DNA of 64,000 nt, taken from the NCBI GenBank assembly GCA_013359265.1, contig JABWCD010000011.1, forward strand, positions 186,001-250,000. The letters run 5' to 3'. This stretch comes from Candidatus Hydrogenedentota bacterium. GTDB lineage: Bacteria > Hydrogenedentota > Hydrogenedentia > Hydrogenedentales > SLHB01. The notes beneath the pieces are model-generated. The model made no database searches. It saw only the letters and a list, made by a program, of their open reading frames with translations, and was not told the DNA's origin. How positions within the stretch are numbered: position 1 is the first letter of the stretch; each line of letters opens with the position of its first letter. A program made the translations under genes and the position numbers. Of the stretch, positions 15,855 to 24,914 are shown one piece after another.

Positions 15855-18344
15855 ATGTCTACGCTAAAACGGTTGTTAGGAAAGTTTGGCGCGGCGCTGT
15901 TTGCCGCTGCGATGTTGGCGCCAGGCCCTATGGCGTCGGGGTTGGAGGCGGCCCCTCCGCTGCCGGGTCGTGAGCGGGAGATTCTGCCTGGGGGGTGCAT
16001 CATTGTCCCGCCGAAAGACGGGCGGCCAGGCGGCGAGTGTCCGCTCGAACATACGGACGTGAAGGCGGAAGTCTCGGGCTTCATTGCCCGCGTCACCCTG
16101 ACGCAGCGGTTCGGCAACCCGTTCACCGAGCCGATCGAGGCGGTCTACACGTTCCCGATGTCCGACCGCGCCGCGGTGGACACGATGCTGATGAAAGTGG
16201 GCAACCGCGTGATCCGTGGAAATATCAAGGAGCGCGAGGAAGCGCAGCGCATCTATCAGCAGGCGCGCGACGCCGGCAAGACCGCCAGCCTTCTGGATCA
16301 AGAGCGCCCGAACATCTTTACGCAGTCGGTCGCAAACATTCTTCCGGGCAACACCATCGAGATCACGATCTCGTATGTCGAGTACCTGAAGTACGAGGAC
16401 GGCGAATACGAATTCTCGTTCCCCATGGTCGTCGGCCCGCGGTATGTCCCCGGCAACGTGACCGCGCCGAACACCGACCCGCGCAAGGCGGGGCCGAACG
16501 CCACGGATCAGGTGCCGGACGCAGGACGAATCAACCCGCCGATCACGCCGGAGGGCACTCGCGCCGGGCATGACATCTCGTTGAGCGTAAAAGTGGATGC
16601 CGGCCTGCCGCTGCAGGACATTCAAAGCGTGTTGCACGAGGTGGATGTGCAGTCCAACGGCAACATCGCGGAGGTGTCGCTGAAGAACAGGAGCGAAATT
16701 CCGAATCGTGATTTTGTTCTCAAATACAAGGTGGCCGGGCAGGACATCGGCGACGCCGTACTGTCGCATGCCGGCGCGAAGGGCGGCTTCTTCACTCTCG
16801 TGCTGCAACCCCCCGCGCGCGTGACGCCGCAGCAGGCCACGCCGAAGGAGATGATCTTCGTCATCGATTGCAGCGGCTCGATGAGCGGCTTCCCGATCGA
16901 GAAAGCGAAGAAGACGATGAAACTGTGCATCGAGGGCATGAACCCGAACGACACGTTCAACCTCGTGACGTTTGCGGGCGGACTCGGCTACTGCTTCGAC
17001 AAAGTCGTGCCGAACACGCCAGCGAACCAAACGAAAGCGCTCGAGTACCTCGCGAACCTCGAAGGCGGCGGCGGCACCGAAATGATGCCGGCAATCAACG
17101 CCGCGCTCGGCGGTCCGCACGACCCCGAACGGTTGCGCGTCGTCTGCATGATGACCGACGGCTACATTGGTAACGACATGGAAATCCTCGATGCGATCCA
17201 GAAAAACGCGAAAGACACGCGCGTCTTCTCGTTCGGCATCGGGAACGGAGTCAACCGGTTCCTGATAGACGGTATGGCGCGCGAAGGCCGCGGCGAGGCG
17301 GAGGTCGTCTCGCTCGAATCCGACGGCGACGCCGCAGCCAAGCGGTTCCACGAACGCATCCAAAGCCCCGTCTTGACCGACATTTCGGTCGACTTCGGCG
17401 GACTGAATGTTAGCGAAGTGTTTCCAGATCCCGCGGCTATCCCCGACTTATTCTCCGCGAAGCCGCTCGTGCTGACCGGACGCTACTCCGGCTCCGGGAA
17501 TGGCGCGATCACCGTGCGCGGCGAGACGGCGGGCGGCCCCTTCGAGCGCACGATCGACGTAAACCTTCCCGCAACCGAACCGGATCACGACGTGCTCGCG
17601 CCGCTCTGGGCGCGCAAGCGCATCGACTGGCTCATGGAGCAGGACTGGCTCGGTATCCAGCGGGGCAACGCGAACAAGGACGTCAAAGGCGATATCACCA
17701 AGCTGGGCCTCGAGTTCGGACTCGTGACGCAATTCACGAGTTTCGTCGCGGTCGAAGAGAAGGTCGTCACGGAAGGCGGCAAACCCAAAACCGTCGAGGT
17801 ACCGGTCGAAATGCCCGACGGCGTCAGCTACGAAGGCATCTTCGGCAAGGAGCGCGAACAACTCGCCGCACTGGGGTATGCTGGCGTGGCATTCAACGGC
17901 GTTGCTTCCACCGCGCCCGCGGCGCCCGCTCCGATATTGCGCCAGCGGTTAGAGAGCGCAAGCCGGGCAATGAAGGCAGCCGACGCGATTTCGGGCGAAG
18001 CGCGCCCGGCAGAGGCAGCGGCGGCCCCGACACCGGTAATGACGGAGGAGGCAAAAGCGGCTGCGTCGCCGAAGTTGGACTCCAAGCTCGTTGGCTTGGC
18101 TGGCAAGCTCGTTAACGGCAACTACTCCCAAGGCAACGTGAAGGTCTTGAACGGCGTGATCAAGGTCAACGTTTATCTGTCCGACATGTCCGACGCCGCG
18201 ATCAAGGCAGTGAAAGACGCGGGCGGGAAGGTCGTGGCGGAACGCCGCTCCGGCAAGATGCTCTTGGTGAGCATCCGGGTGCAAGACCTGGCGAAGCTCG
18301 CCGAAGTCGAGGCGGTGGTGCGCATCGAGCCATCGGGATCGTAA
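15855..18344 (+). CDS. Secreted VIT and von Willebrand factor A domain protein
   Basis: An 829-residue exported protein. The signal peptide is MSTLKRLLGKFGAALFAAAM. A VIT domain spans roughly residues 60-190 (VSGFIARVTLTQRFGNPFTE and TFPMSDRAAVDTM). A vWA domain spans about 325-500, with the metal-ion-dependent adhesion site FVIDCSGSMSG (DxSxS), the Thr loop and the MMTDGYIG aspartate. A linker with Ala/Pro-rich sequence follows. The last 70 residues form a compact beta-alpha domain resembling an I9-type propeptide/inhibitor fold (VKVNVYLSDMSDAAIKAVKD). VIT-vWA pairs occur in inter-alpha-inhibitor-like proteins and in bacterial surface or polysaccharide-utilisation contexts; here the protein probably binds a partner through the MIDAS metal. 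A strong terminator follows 30 nt downstream. Confidence 0.9.
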   Translation: MSTLKRLLGKFGAALFAAAMLAPGPMASGLEAAPPLPGREREILPGGCIIVPPKDGRPGGECPLEHTDVKAEVSGFIARVTLTQRFGNPFTEPIEAVYTFPMSDRAAVDTMLMKVGNRVIRGNIKEREEAQRIYQQARDAGKTASLLDQERPNIFTQSVANILPGNTIEITISYVEYLKYEDGEYEFSFPMVVGPRYVPGNVTAPNTDPRKAGPNATDQVPDAGRINPPITPEGTRAGHDISLSVKVDAGLPLQDIQSVLHEVDVQSNGNIAEVSLKNRSEIPNRDFVLKYKVAGQDIGDAVLSHAGAKGGFFTLVLQPPARVTPQQATPKEMIFVIDCSGSMSGFPIEKAKKTMKLCIEGMNPNDTFNLVTFAGGLGYCFDKVVPNTPANQTKALEYLANLEGGGGTEMMPAINAALGGPHDPERLRVVCMMTDGYIGNDMEILDAIQKNAKDTRVFSFGIGNGVNRFLIDGMAREGRGEAEVVSLESDGDAAAKRFHERIQSPVLTDISVDFGGLNVSEVFPDPAAIPDLFSAKPLVLTGRYSGSGNGAITVRGETAGGPFERTIDVNLPATEPDHDVLAPLWARKRIDWLMEQDWLGIQRGNANKDVKGDITKLGLEFGLVTQFTSFVAVEEKVVTEGGKPKTVEVPVEMPDGVSYEGIFGKEREQLAALGYAGVAFNGVASTAPAAPAPILRQRLESASRAMKAADAISGEARPAEAAAAPTPVMTEEAKAAASPKLDSKLVGLAGKLVNGNYSQGNVKVLNGVIKVNVYLSDMSDAAIKAVKDAGGKVVAERRSGKMLLVSIRVQDLAKLAEVEAVVRIEPSGS

Positions 18345-18373
18345 ATGGGCCGTTAGGCTCCGCTTAAAATGAA

Positions 18374-18411
18374 GCGGCCCGGAAGTTTCCCTCCGGGCCG
18401 CATCGTTTTTT
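18374..18411 (+). terminator. Rho-independent terminator after the VIT/vWA gene
   Basis: GCGGCCCGGA (18374-18383) pairs perfectly with TCCGGGCCGC (18392-18401) around an 8-nt loop and is followed by ATCGTTTTTT. The T-run is on the plus strand. It also separates the convergent rlpA-like gene. Confidence 0.9.
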
Positions 18412-18421
18412 GTAGCGCCGC

Positions 18422-18787
18422 CTAACGCCGAATCGGCGTTACGGTTGGCGCGTTGCGTCCCAATCGATAGACTGAAACTTTTGCCGTGCCCGATCCCGGG
18501 CTGAGCTCCCGCATTGCCGCCTGCGACAAGTCAATGACCCGTCCTTTCACGAAAGGACCGCGATCATTCAATCGGCATACAACCGATTTGCCGGACTCGG
18601 CGACGACCAAAACGTAGTCGCCGAAATCGCCCGTGTTCATGGCACAGGTAAAGCCTTCGTTGCGCATGCGCTCGCCGGAAGCAGTCCAAGCGCTGCTGCT
18701 GGCGATCGTGTAGTACGAGGCCTCCCCCACCGCTACGGGTTGCAAGGGCTGATGCGAAAGCAACATGAGCGCGATTACCTCGAACAT
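18422..18787 (-). CDS. RlpA-like septal ring/lytic transglycosylase-family protein
   Basis: A 121-residue exported protein with a short N-terminal hydrophobic stretch (MFEVIALMLLSHQPLQPVAV) and the RlpA double-psi beta-barrel. Typical segments are GEASYYTIASSSAWTASGER, then NEGFTCAMNTGDFGDYVLV, VVCRLNDRGPFVKGRVIDLS and AAMRELSP. The Asn-Asp-Arg-Gly-Pro-Phe motif and the DLS-x-A-A segment are diagnostic. RlpA proteins cleave or bind naked glycan strands at division septa. This copy lacks a SPOR domain and a lipobox, so it is a minimal single-domain form. In place of the usual catalytic His-Asp pair I see Asp in NDRG but cannot place the His with certainty. AAGGAG 6 nt before ATG 18787 supports this start. 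Confidence 0.88.
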   Translation of the reverse strand: MFEVIALMLLSHQPLQPVAVGEASYYTIASSSAWTASGERMRNEGFTCAMNTGDFGDYVLVVAESGKSVVCRLNDRGPFVKGRVIDLSQAAMRELSPGSGTAKVSVYRLGRNAPTVTPIRR

Positions 18788-19137
18788 GGTTCGGCTCCTT
18801 CGCTTGTTGCTTCGTGATTCCCGCACGCCTCCCGGAACCGCACTTTCAGGAGGCTTACGCGAAAAGGATAGCAACCGCCCCCCCGGATTGCAAACCAAAG
18901 TCAAGGAAAATTTGGGGAAATACGACAGATTTCGGAGGCATTGTCATCGGAGCGGATGGTAACGGTATGCAGCGGGCGGACGGCGTAGAGTTTTTGAGTG
19001 CTATTGCTACATATAGCACTCAGCAGCAATGACTTACGTATCCTGCGCGTGTCGGATTTTGGAGCACGGCGATTCATCGCGAAACTGCGGCAACATGCGG
19101 GACGAGAAATGCGGGCTGGCCTCACGGCAACGTGAGT
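18788..19137. other. Intergenic region with a 9-bp dyad
   Basis: This 350-bp stretch between the BlaI-like gene and rlpA has no supported gene. It contains a perfect 9-bp inverted repeat, GAGTGCTAT at 18996-19004 and ATAGCACTC at 19013-19021, with an 8-nt loop. The dyad lies well upstream of rlpA and could be an operator or a small-RNA/terminator hairpin; there is no T-run. Confidence 0.45.
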
Positions 19138-19521
19138 TTATTTGCCCTTGTGCTGGTCGAGCAGTCGTTCGATGGCGTCGACCTCCTCGCGGGAGATGGA
19201 TTTGGCCCTGAGCGCGTGGAGCACAAGTTGGGAACAGGACCCATCGAAGAGTTGGTCGATGAGTGCGCTGAGTTGGGACTTGCGGACGGTGTCGCGCGGG
19301 ATCGCAGGCTCGTAGACATGACTGCGGCGGCTCTCGTCGCGGCGAACGAGGCCCTTGTCCGTCATGATTTGGAGTAGTTTAAGCGCGGTGGTATAGCCGG
19401 TGCGGCGCACCTGGTTCAAAGCTTCGTATACGTCCCGAACCGTCGACGGTCCCCGCTGCCAAAGTACGTGCAGTATTTCGAGTTCCGCCGCGGTGGGACC
19501 TTGTGTAGGTCTCCGCGCCAT
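19138..19521 (-). CDS. BlaI/MecI/CopY-family transcriptional repressor
   Basis: A 127-residue winged-helix repressor: PTAAELEILHVLWQRGPSTV, then RDVYEALNQVRRTGYTTALK, the LLQIMTDKGLVRRDE wing, then a helical dimerisation tail (LFDGSCSQLVLHALRAKSIS). This is the full Penicillinase_R domain. Such repressors control beta-lactamase, copper or cell-wall-stress genes and are normally inactivated by a co-encoded BlaR1-like M56 sensor protease. No BlaR1-like gene is adjacent here. The start is placed at the internal Met (MARRPTQG) at 19521; an upstream in-frame ATG at 19539 is possible. A dyad ATACTG...CAGTAT overlaps the start region, suggesting autoregulation. Confidence 0.88.
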   Translation of the reverse strand: MARRPTQGPTAAELEILHVLWQRGPSTVRDVYEALNQVRRTGYTTALKLLQIMTDKGLVRRDESRRSHVYEPAIPRDTVRKSQLSALIDQLFDGSCSQLVLHALRAKSISREEVDAIERLLDQHKGK

Positions 19522-19547
19522 ACTGATTTGAGCCCCCAAAGCAGTAT
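19520..19547. promoter_or_regulatory. Candidate BlaI-type operator
   Basis: ATACTG near 19520 and CAGTAT near 19542 form a 6-bp dyad with a 16-nt spacer, directly over the repressor start. BlaI-family proteins bind such spaced dyads as dimers. The dyad is short and could be chance; the placement is the main argument. Confidence 0.3.
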
Positions 19548-19635
19548 CTTTCTCGTTTCAGCGATTATAGATGAACCTAGCGAGCGAAACCAGCGCGGGG
19601 GTTGTCGCATCACGAAAGCGCGAAAAGTGCGTTAG

Positions 19636-20730
19636 TTAAGGAATGCTCTGGTGGTCTCGGTCACGAAGCCGGTACCAACAGAGAAGTTCGTTCGCGCTGG
19701 GAGTCGGCGGGTTCTGGCCCTCGGGTGTGTTGAGGTAGGCAAAAGCCACCGATGAATAGACAAACGGCTTCAACCGCTCCGGCGCCCACGGATTCACGAA
19801 GTCCATCTTAAATCGTTCGCGGAAGTGGATGGCGTCGGCGTCGTGCGCACGGTACATGGCAACGGATGCGGTGAGCGCGTCTTTCACGGGCACGCCGTGG
19901 AGCGGGCCGGCGAACTCGGCTTCGCGGAAGTACCAGCCGCCGAGGAAGTAGTCTTCGAGGCCGGTGCCGGTGATGCGGGGCTTCTCCCAGTCATCGTCAA
20001 TGTATATGTACTCGGGCGCTTCGAGGAAGCTGAGGTAATTGCGCTCTTCCCCCTGCATCGAGAGGGTGCACCCGACGTACTGGCCGCGGGCGGTCCATTC
20101 TGCGATATGGACGGGATTGGGGCCTTCGTTCTTGCCGGTGTGAAACTGGGCGTGAAAATAACCCGCGTCCTTCGGGATATTGCCGGTCAACTGGTAGAGG
20201 ACATTCATAAACACTATGGTGTCGATGGCGTCGTCGCGGTTTTCGATCTCGATCTTGAACCCTTTGCGGAAGGGCATGGGGAACTTGCAGTAGAAGCCGC
20301 CACTGGACATGCCGAAGTACTGCGACGCGAAACTCTTCACTTCGCAGAGTCCGATGCCGAAGAAATCGCCCATGGGCGCCTCGACGGCGGGTTTGTCGGA
20401 GCCATCCCAATAGATTCGAAGGATAAGGGTCTTGAGGATGGTTGGGTTGATCGGCGCGGAGGGGTTCCAGTGTTGCCAGAACCAGCCGGGGAAGGTGAGC
20501 CAAAGGTTGGCGATGTAGCCATTGCCCTTCACTTCGCCGACGGTGACCGCTTTGCCGCGCGGCACATCGATAACCTTGTTGCGGGTTTCGAGGTTGAAGG
20601 TGGTGAGCTGGCGGGTGGTGTCGTCGCGCAGGCGCGCGATACCGAGCGGGTCGTTGGCCCCTTGATCGGCTTGGGCAAGACCGGCCAGCGTCACGAGCAG
20701 GAAGATTTTGGTTGCGGTGCGCTTTGGCAT
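19636..20730 (-). CDS. Secreted DUF2961 (GH172) family glycoside hydrolase
   Basis: A 364-residue exported protein. After the signal peptide (KIFLLVTLAGLAQA) it shows the DUF2961/GH172 order: the GYIANLWLTFPGWF strand pair, LILRIYWDGSDKPAVEAPMG then DFFGIG, and a GGFYCKFPMPFRKGFKIEIE segment. These are followed by EDYFLGGWYF after GTGL, which carries the family's conserved acidic residues. GH172 includes difructose-anhydride and alpha-D-arabinofuranose-acting enzymes, so a role in breaking down a furanose-containing glycan is plausible; substrate is not predictable. The start is followed by a normal signal peptide, and the gene is divergent from aconitase across 139 bp. Confidence 0.9.
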   Translation of the reverse strand: MPKRTATKIFLLVTLAGLAQADQGANDPLGIARLRDDTTRQLTTFNLETRNKVIDVPRGKAVTVGEVKGNGYIANLWLTFPGWFWQHWNPSAPINPTILKTLILRIYWDGSDKPAVEAPMGDFFGIGLCEVKSFASQYFGMSSGGFYCKFPMPFRKGFKIEIENRDDAIDTIVFMNVLYQLTGNIPKDAGYFHAQFHTGKNEGPNPVHIAEWTARGQYVGCTLSMQGEERNYLSFLEAPEYIYIDDDWEKPRITGTGLEDYFLGGWYFREAEFAGPLHGVPVKDALTASVAMYRAHDADAIHFRERFKMDFVNPWAPERLKPFVYSSVAFAYLNTPEGQNPPTPSANELLCWYRLRDRDHQSIP

Positions 20731-20793
20731 ATTTGTTCTCTGCTGTCTTACGTAATGCGAATCTCGAACAGCCGGGAAGAATGGCGATGCACG

Positions 20794-20822
20794 TTGGACT
20801 CCATCCCCGGTGCGGCGATAAT
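20794..20822 (+). promoter_or_regulatory. Putative sigma70-type promoter of the aconitase gene
   Basis: TTGGAC at 20794-20799 and GATAAT at 20817-20822 are separated by 17 nt, about 48 nt upstream of the aconitase ATG. Both boxes match five of six consensus bases. This is sequence resemblance only. Confidence 0.5.
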
Positions 20823-20869
20823 ATAAGGGCCATTTTTCCGAAGCAACCGTTCGAGGAAGGATTCACTCC

Positions 20870-23143
20870 ATGGCGTTCGATTTCGACATGATTCAAAAGG
20901 TGTACGCGGACCTGCCGGAGCGCGTGGCAAAGGCCAAGAAGCTACTCGGCAGGCCATTGACGCTTACGGAGAAAATCTTGTACGCGCACCTGTTCGACAA
21001 CGCCTTTCCCGGCGCGCCGTTCAAGCGGGGCGATTCGTATGTGGACTTCGCGCCGGACCGCGTGGCGATGCAGGACGCGACGGCGCAGATGGCGCTGTTG
21101 CAGTTCATGCAGGCGGGCCGGGCGAAAACCGCCGTGCCGTCCACCGTGCATTGCGACCACCTGATTCAGGCGAAGACAGGCGCGAGAGACGATCTGGCGG
21201 TGGCGTTGACTCAGAACAAGGAGGTCTACGATTTCCTGGCGTCGGTCTCGAACAAGTACGGCATCGGATTCTGGAAGCCGGGCGCAGGAATCATCCACCA
21301 GGTTGTGCTGGAGAACTACGCATTTCCGGGCGGGATGCTGATCGGCACGGATTCGCACACGGTAAACGCGGGCGGTCTCGGGATGATCGCCATCGGGGTC
21401 GGCGGCGCAGACGCGGTCGACGTCATGGCGGGCATGGCGTGGGAACTGAAGTTCCCGAAACTGATCGGCGTGCACCTGACCGGAAAGATGAATGGCTGGA
21501 CGTCGGCCAAAGACGTGATCCTGAAGGTCGCGGGCATCCTGACGGTCAAGGGGGGCACGGGCGCGATTCTCGAGTATTTCGGTCCCGGCGCGGAATCGAT
21601 GTCGTGTACCGGCAAGGGCACAGTGTGCAACATGGGCGCGGAGATCGGCGCAACGACGTCGGTGTTTTCATTCGACGATTCGATGGTTCGTTACCTTGAA
21701 TCGACGGCGCGGCCGGACGTGGCGAAGGCGGCCAGCACCGTGGGCGAGCATTTGCGTGGCGACGCAGAGGCGTATGCCGAACCCGCGAAGTACTTCGATC
21801 AGGTGATCGAGATCAATCTCAGCGAACTGGAACCGCACGTAAACGGGCCCTTCACGCCGGACCTGGCGTGGCCGATATCGAAACTCGGCGAAGCGGCTAA
21901 GAAAGAAGGTTGGCCAATCGAAATCGAGGTGGGCTTGATTGGATCGTGTACGAACTCGTCGTACGAGGACCTGACGCGCGCGGCATCGCTCGCGAAACAG
22001 GCACGCGCGCACGGGGTGAAAGCAAAGTCGGAATACACCGTGACACCCGGATCGGAGCAGGTGAGATACACCGTCGAGCGCGATGGCATTTTGAAAGAGT
22101 TCGAAGGTATCGGCGGCGTCGTGTTGGCGAATGCGTGCGGGCCGTGCATCGGTCAGTGGGCGCGGCATCGCGGCGGCGGCAACGATCAGCCAAACACGAT
22201 TGTGACGTCGTTCAACCGAAACTTCGCGAAGCGCAACGACGGCAATCCGAAGACGCACGCGTTCGTGACTTCGCCGGAACTGACGACGGCGCTGGCGATC
22301 GCGGGCCGTCTCGATTTCAATCCACTTACCGATACGCTGACGGGCGCGGACGGCAAACCGTTCATGCTCGAGCCGCCGACGGGCGAGGAACTGCCGAAGA
22401 AGGGCTTCGCGTGCGAAGACCCGGGTTACGTCGCGCCGGCGGCGGACGGCAGCGGCGTCGAGGTGCAAGTGCGGCCGGATTCGGACCGATTGCAGTTGCT
22501 CGATCCGTTCCCGAAATGGGAAGGCGGCGATTTGAAAGGGCTGCGATTGCTGCTCAAGGCAAAGGGCAAGTGCACCACGGACCACATTTCAATGGCGGGT
22601 CCGTGGCTGAAGTATCGCGGGCATCTCGATAACATCTCGAACAACATGTTCATTGGCGCGATCAACGCGTTCAACGACAAAGCGAACTCGGTGAAGAGCC
22701 AAATCAACGGCGCGTACGGCGAAGTGCCCGCGACGCAGCGCGCGTACAAAGCGGCAGGTGTTGGATCGATTGTCGTCGGCGACGAGAACTACGGCGAGGG
22801 GTCGTCGCGCGAACATGCGGCCATGGAACCGCGCCATTTGGGCGTCCGCGCAATCCTTGTGCGCTCGTTTGCGCGCATCCACGAGACGAACCTGAAGAAA
22901 CAAGGCATGCTCGCGCTCACCTTCGCGGACAAGGCGGACTACGACAAAATCCGCGAGGACGACACCATCGACATTACCGGTCTGACCTCGTTCGCGCCCG
23001 GCAAGACCCTGACAGTCGTGCTCCACCACAGCGACGGCAGCACCGATTCGTTCCCCGTGAACCACACGTACAACGAAGGGCAAATCGCGTGGTTCAAAGC
23101 CGGCGGCGCGCTGAACCTGATTCGGGCGGGGGTGAAGGCGTGA
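20870..23143 (+). CDS. acnA: Aconitate hydratase (mitochondrial-type, 4Fe-4S)
   Basis: A 757-residue cytoplasmic enzyme that interconverts citrate and isocitrate in the TCA cycle. Length and order match the mitochondrial-type aconitase rather than AcnB or the approximately 890-residue AcnA/IRP1 form. The three cluster cysteines are visible: [11 protein letters not shown] (about residue 359) and [10 protein letters not shown] (about 422 and 425). Other family segments include [20 protein letters not shown], the swivel domain with [20 protein letters not shown] and a catalytic-serine region [17 protein letters not shown] good ribosome binding site (GAGGAAGGA) and a TTGGAC-N17-GATAAT promoter precede the start. 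The gene is monocistronic and followed by a hairpin. Confidence 0.95.
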   Translation: MAFDFDMIQKVYADLPERVAKAKKLLGRPLTLTEKILYAHLFDNAFPGAPFKRGDSYVDFAPDRVAMQDATAQMALLQFMQAGRAKTAVPSTVHCDHLIQAKTGARDDLAVALTQNKEVYDFLASVSNKYGIGFWKPGAGIIHQVVLENYAFPGGMLIGTDSHTVNAGGLGMIAIGVGGADAVDVMAGMAWELKFPKLIGVHLTGKMNGWTSAKDVILKVAGILTVKGGTGAILEYFGPGAESMSCTGKGTVCNMGAEIGATTSVFSFDDSMVRYLESTARPDVAKAASTVGEHLRGDAEAYAEPAKYFDQVIEINLSELEPHVNGPFTPDLAWPISKLGEAAKKEGWPIEIEVGLIGSCTNSSYEDLTRAASLAKQARAHGVKAKSEYTVTPGSEQVRYTVERDGILKEFEGIGGVVLANACGPCIGQWARHRGGGNDQPNTIVTSFNRNFAKRNDGNPKTHAFVTSPELTTALAIAGRLDFNPLTDTLTGADGKPFMLEPPTGEELPKKGFACEDPGYVAPAADGSGVEVQVRPDSDRLQLLDPFPKWEGGDLKGLRLLLKAKGKCTTDHISMAGPWLKYRGHLDNISNNMFIGAINAFNDKANSVKSQINGAYGEVPATQRAYKAAGVGSIVVGDENYGEGSSREHAAMEPRHLGVRAILVRSFARIHETNLKKQGMLALTFADKADYDKIREDDTIDITGLTSFAPGKTLTVVLHHSDGSTDSFPVNHTYNEGQIAWFKAGGALNLIRAGVKA

Positions 23144-23190
23144 AGCGTGCGCCGTCATTAACCAGGGTCGGCGGCTCCGCGGAAGCCAAA

Positions 23191-23225
23191 GCGGTAGCGC
23201 CGTCCGAAGCGGACTTTGCTACCGC
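23191..23225. repeat. Compound hairpin between convergent genes
   Basis: GCGGTAGC (23191-23198) pairs with GCTACCGC (23218-23225), and inside it GTCCG (23202-23206) pairs with CGGAC (23210-23214). The internal loops gcc/ttt leave a two-tier hairpin between the aconitase and carboxypeptidase stops. There is no T-run, so it is either a non-canonical bidirectional terminator or a dispersed palindromic repeat. Confidence 0.6.
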
Positions 23226-23261
23226 ACTCCAAAATAGCGATGCGTTGCGTCGTGGAGTCGT

Positions 23262-24860
23262 TTAGCCGACGATATTCTTGACGACCAACTGCAGATCGCT
23301 CACCGTTAGTTTGCCGTCCGAATCCACGTCGCAGGATTTTTCATTGGGGTTGGTGAGGAGGGCGGTAACCAGGAGCTGGATGTCGAGGGAATTGGTTTTG
23401 CCGTCGCCGTTGATGTCGGTTTTGATGGGCATGGGATCGAGCTTTACGTTGACGGTGACGGCTTCGCCATCGGCGACGACGATATCGCGCTTGCGCTTGG
23501 TTTTGTAGCCGGGCGCCGAATAGCGCAGTTTGTAGGTTCCTGGCAACAGGAGCCGGTGATAGTCGCCTTTGTCGGGGTCGGTGAAGACTGGCTGATCGTT
23601 GCCGACGACTTCGACGCGGGCGTAGAGCGGCTCGCCGGTGGCCTTGTCCTTTACGATTCCTTTCACGCCGATGTGCGATGCTTCGGCGTAGGCGAGCATC
23701 GATTCGCGGTTGTCGTCCCACAGATCGTCGAGTTCGCTTTCGTCCGGGATTTTGGTGACCGACAGTTCGATGGTCACGTCGTTGCAGCTCAGGTAGCGGT
23801 AGTTCCAGTCCTGCATGCCGCCGGTAATCTCGTACCATACCGAGCCGTTGATAATGCCGCCCGGAGACGATGGGACGGAATCGTTGTACAACGGCGAGTT
23901 CGGCGCCGAGTAGCGCAGCGACACGTCCTGGAACAGCAGGTCGTCGGGGGATGGCGCTTCCACGCCGGAACCTTTGTCGTCATCGTCGAAGGGATAGTTC
24001 ACGATGAGCGCGCCGGTATGGAAGTTCGCGGACAGCACGAAACTGTGCTCCGCGCTCCATTGCATAATGTGCCGCGTTTCCGGTTCGCGTCCTGCGTCGT
24101 CCAAGGGCGCGCCGTCGAAAATCTTTCCGTTGATTTCCTCGGGCCAAGTGGGGAAATCGCGGTTGAGATCGATTCCATTGTCGTTGTAGCGCGTGACGGC
24201 TTCCCACCCGTCGGGGTTCATTAGCGGGACGATCCATATTTCGGTGTTGTCGACGAGACTCGTTATGCGCGAATCGCTGCCGTATTCGGTCAGCAACATG
24301 TCGATGAAGTACAGGCACATCTCCGTGCCGACGGGTTCGTCGCCGTGCATGGTCGAGATAAACCGAAACTCGGGCTCGAATTCTTCCTTGTTGAGCTTGT
24401 CGGTTATCTTGACCGCCCAGATGTCGCGGTCCAGGACGGAATTGCCGAGGCTGACGAGTTGAAAGATTTTCGGATTCGTGTTTTGGGTGGAACCGTAGGC
24501 GGCTTCGTACGCTTGCAGTTCAGCCGTTAGCGAGGCGTAGGAATGGTAGACGCCGAGCCCTTTCGCGCCCGGTCTCGCGATCGGCGCACGGGGCTGTTCT
24601 TCCGCACCGGACACGTCGTAGCCGTCCGCGGCCAGCCACAGCAATTCTTCGGCGGTGACGACAAGCGTTGCGGTGTTCCCATCGACGGACGTGATGTTAT
24701 AGCCGTGCGCGTTGAGGCGATCCAGATCGGAGGCGCCATCGGGCAACACAATCACGACATCGTACAGCGGGCCGGTCCGCGGGCCCTCGGGAGAGCGGCC
24801 TGCGGGGGGCTGGGCCCATGCGGCCGCGGCGATAAGCAATACTACCCCTGCGCGAAACAT
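23262..24860 (-). CDS. Secreted M14-family zinc carboxypeptidase with C-terminal dockerin
   Basis: A 532-residue exported peptidase. After the signal peptide (VVLLIAAAAWAQ) come a pro-like region (about 30-100) and an M14 catalytic domain (about 105-390). The latter has zinc ligands His172 and Glu175 in MHGDEPVGTE and His281 in NFHTGALIVNYP, substrate-binding NPDGWEAVTRYNDNGIDLNR and catalytic Glu365 in TIELSVTKIP. A carboxypeptidase-D-like transthyretin domain follows (about 395-475). Residues 481-532 are a type I dockerin with two calcium-binding repeats, DINGDGKTNSLDIQLLVTAL and DVDSDGKLTVSDLQLVVKNI. Dockerins dock to cohesins or act as cell-surface calcium modules; no cohesin is seen in the window. 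The enzyme trims C-terminal residues from extracellular peptides. Confidence 0.93.
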   Translation of the reverse strand: MFRAGVVLLIAAAAWAQPPAGRSPEGPRTGPLYDVVIVLPDGASDLDRLNAHGYNITSVDGNTATLVVTAEELLWLAADGYDVSGAEEQPRAPIARPGAKGLGVYHSYASLTAELQAYEAAYGSTQNTNPKIFQLVSLGNSVLDRDIWAVKITDKLNKEEFEPEFRFISTMHGDEPVGTEMCLYFIDMLLTEYGSDSRITSLVDNTEIWIVPLMNPDGWEAVTRYNDNGIDLNRDFPTWPEEINGKIFDGAPLDDAGREPETRHIMQWSAEHSFVLSANFHTGALIVNYPFDDDDKGSGVEAPSPDDLLFQDVSLRYSAPNSPLYNDSVPSSPGGIINGSVWYEITGGMQDWNYRYLSCNDVTIELSVTKIPDESELDDLWDDNRESMLAYAEASHIGVKGIVKDKATGEPLYARVEVVGNDQPVFTDPDKGDYHRLLLPGTYKLRYSAPGYKTKRKRDIVVADGEAVTVNVKLDPMPIKTDINGDGKTNSLDIQLLVTALLTNPNEKSCDVDSDGKLTVSDLQLVVKNIVG

Positions 24861-24914
24861 ACTGCTTTTCGAATTCCCCTTATACGGGATCAGACGGCGG
24901 CGGAATGCGCGTAT

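Noticed and set aside
15876-17363. 495-codon minus-strand frame inside the VIT/vWA gene
   Set aside because: Shadow frame caused by high GC and codon bias; the plus-strand gene has clear domains.
18374-18411. Terminator considered as part of a repeat family
   Set aside because: The hairpin followed by a T-run directly after a gene is fully explained as a rho-independent terminator.
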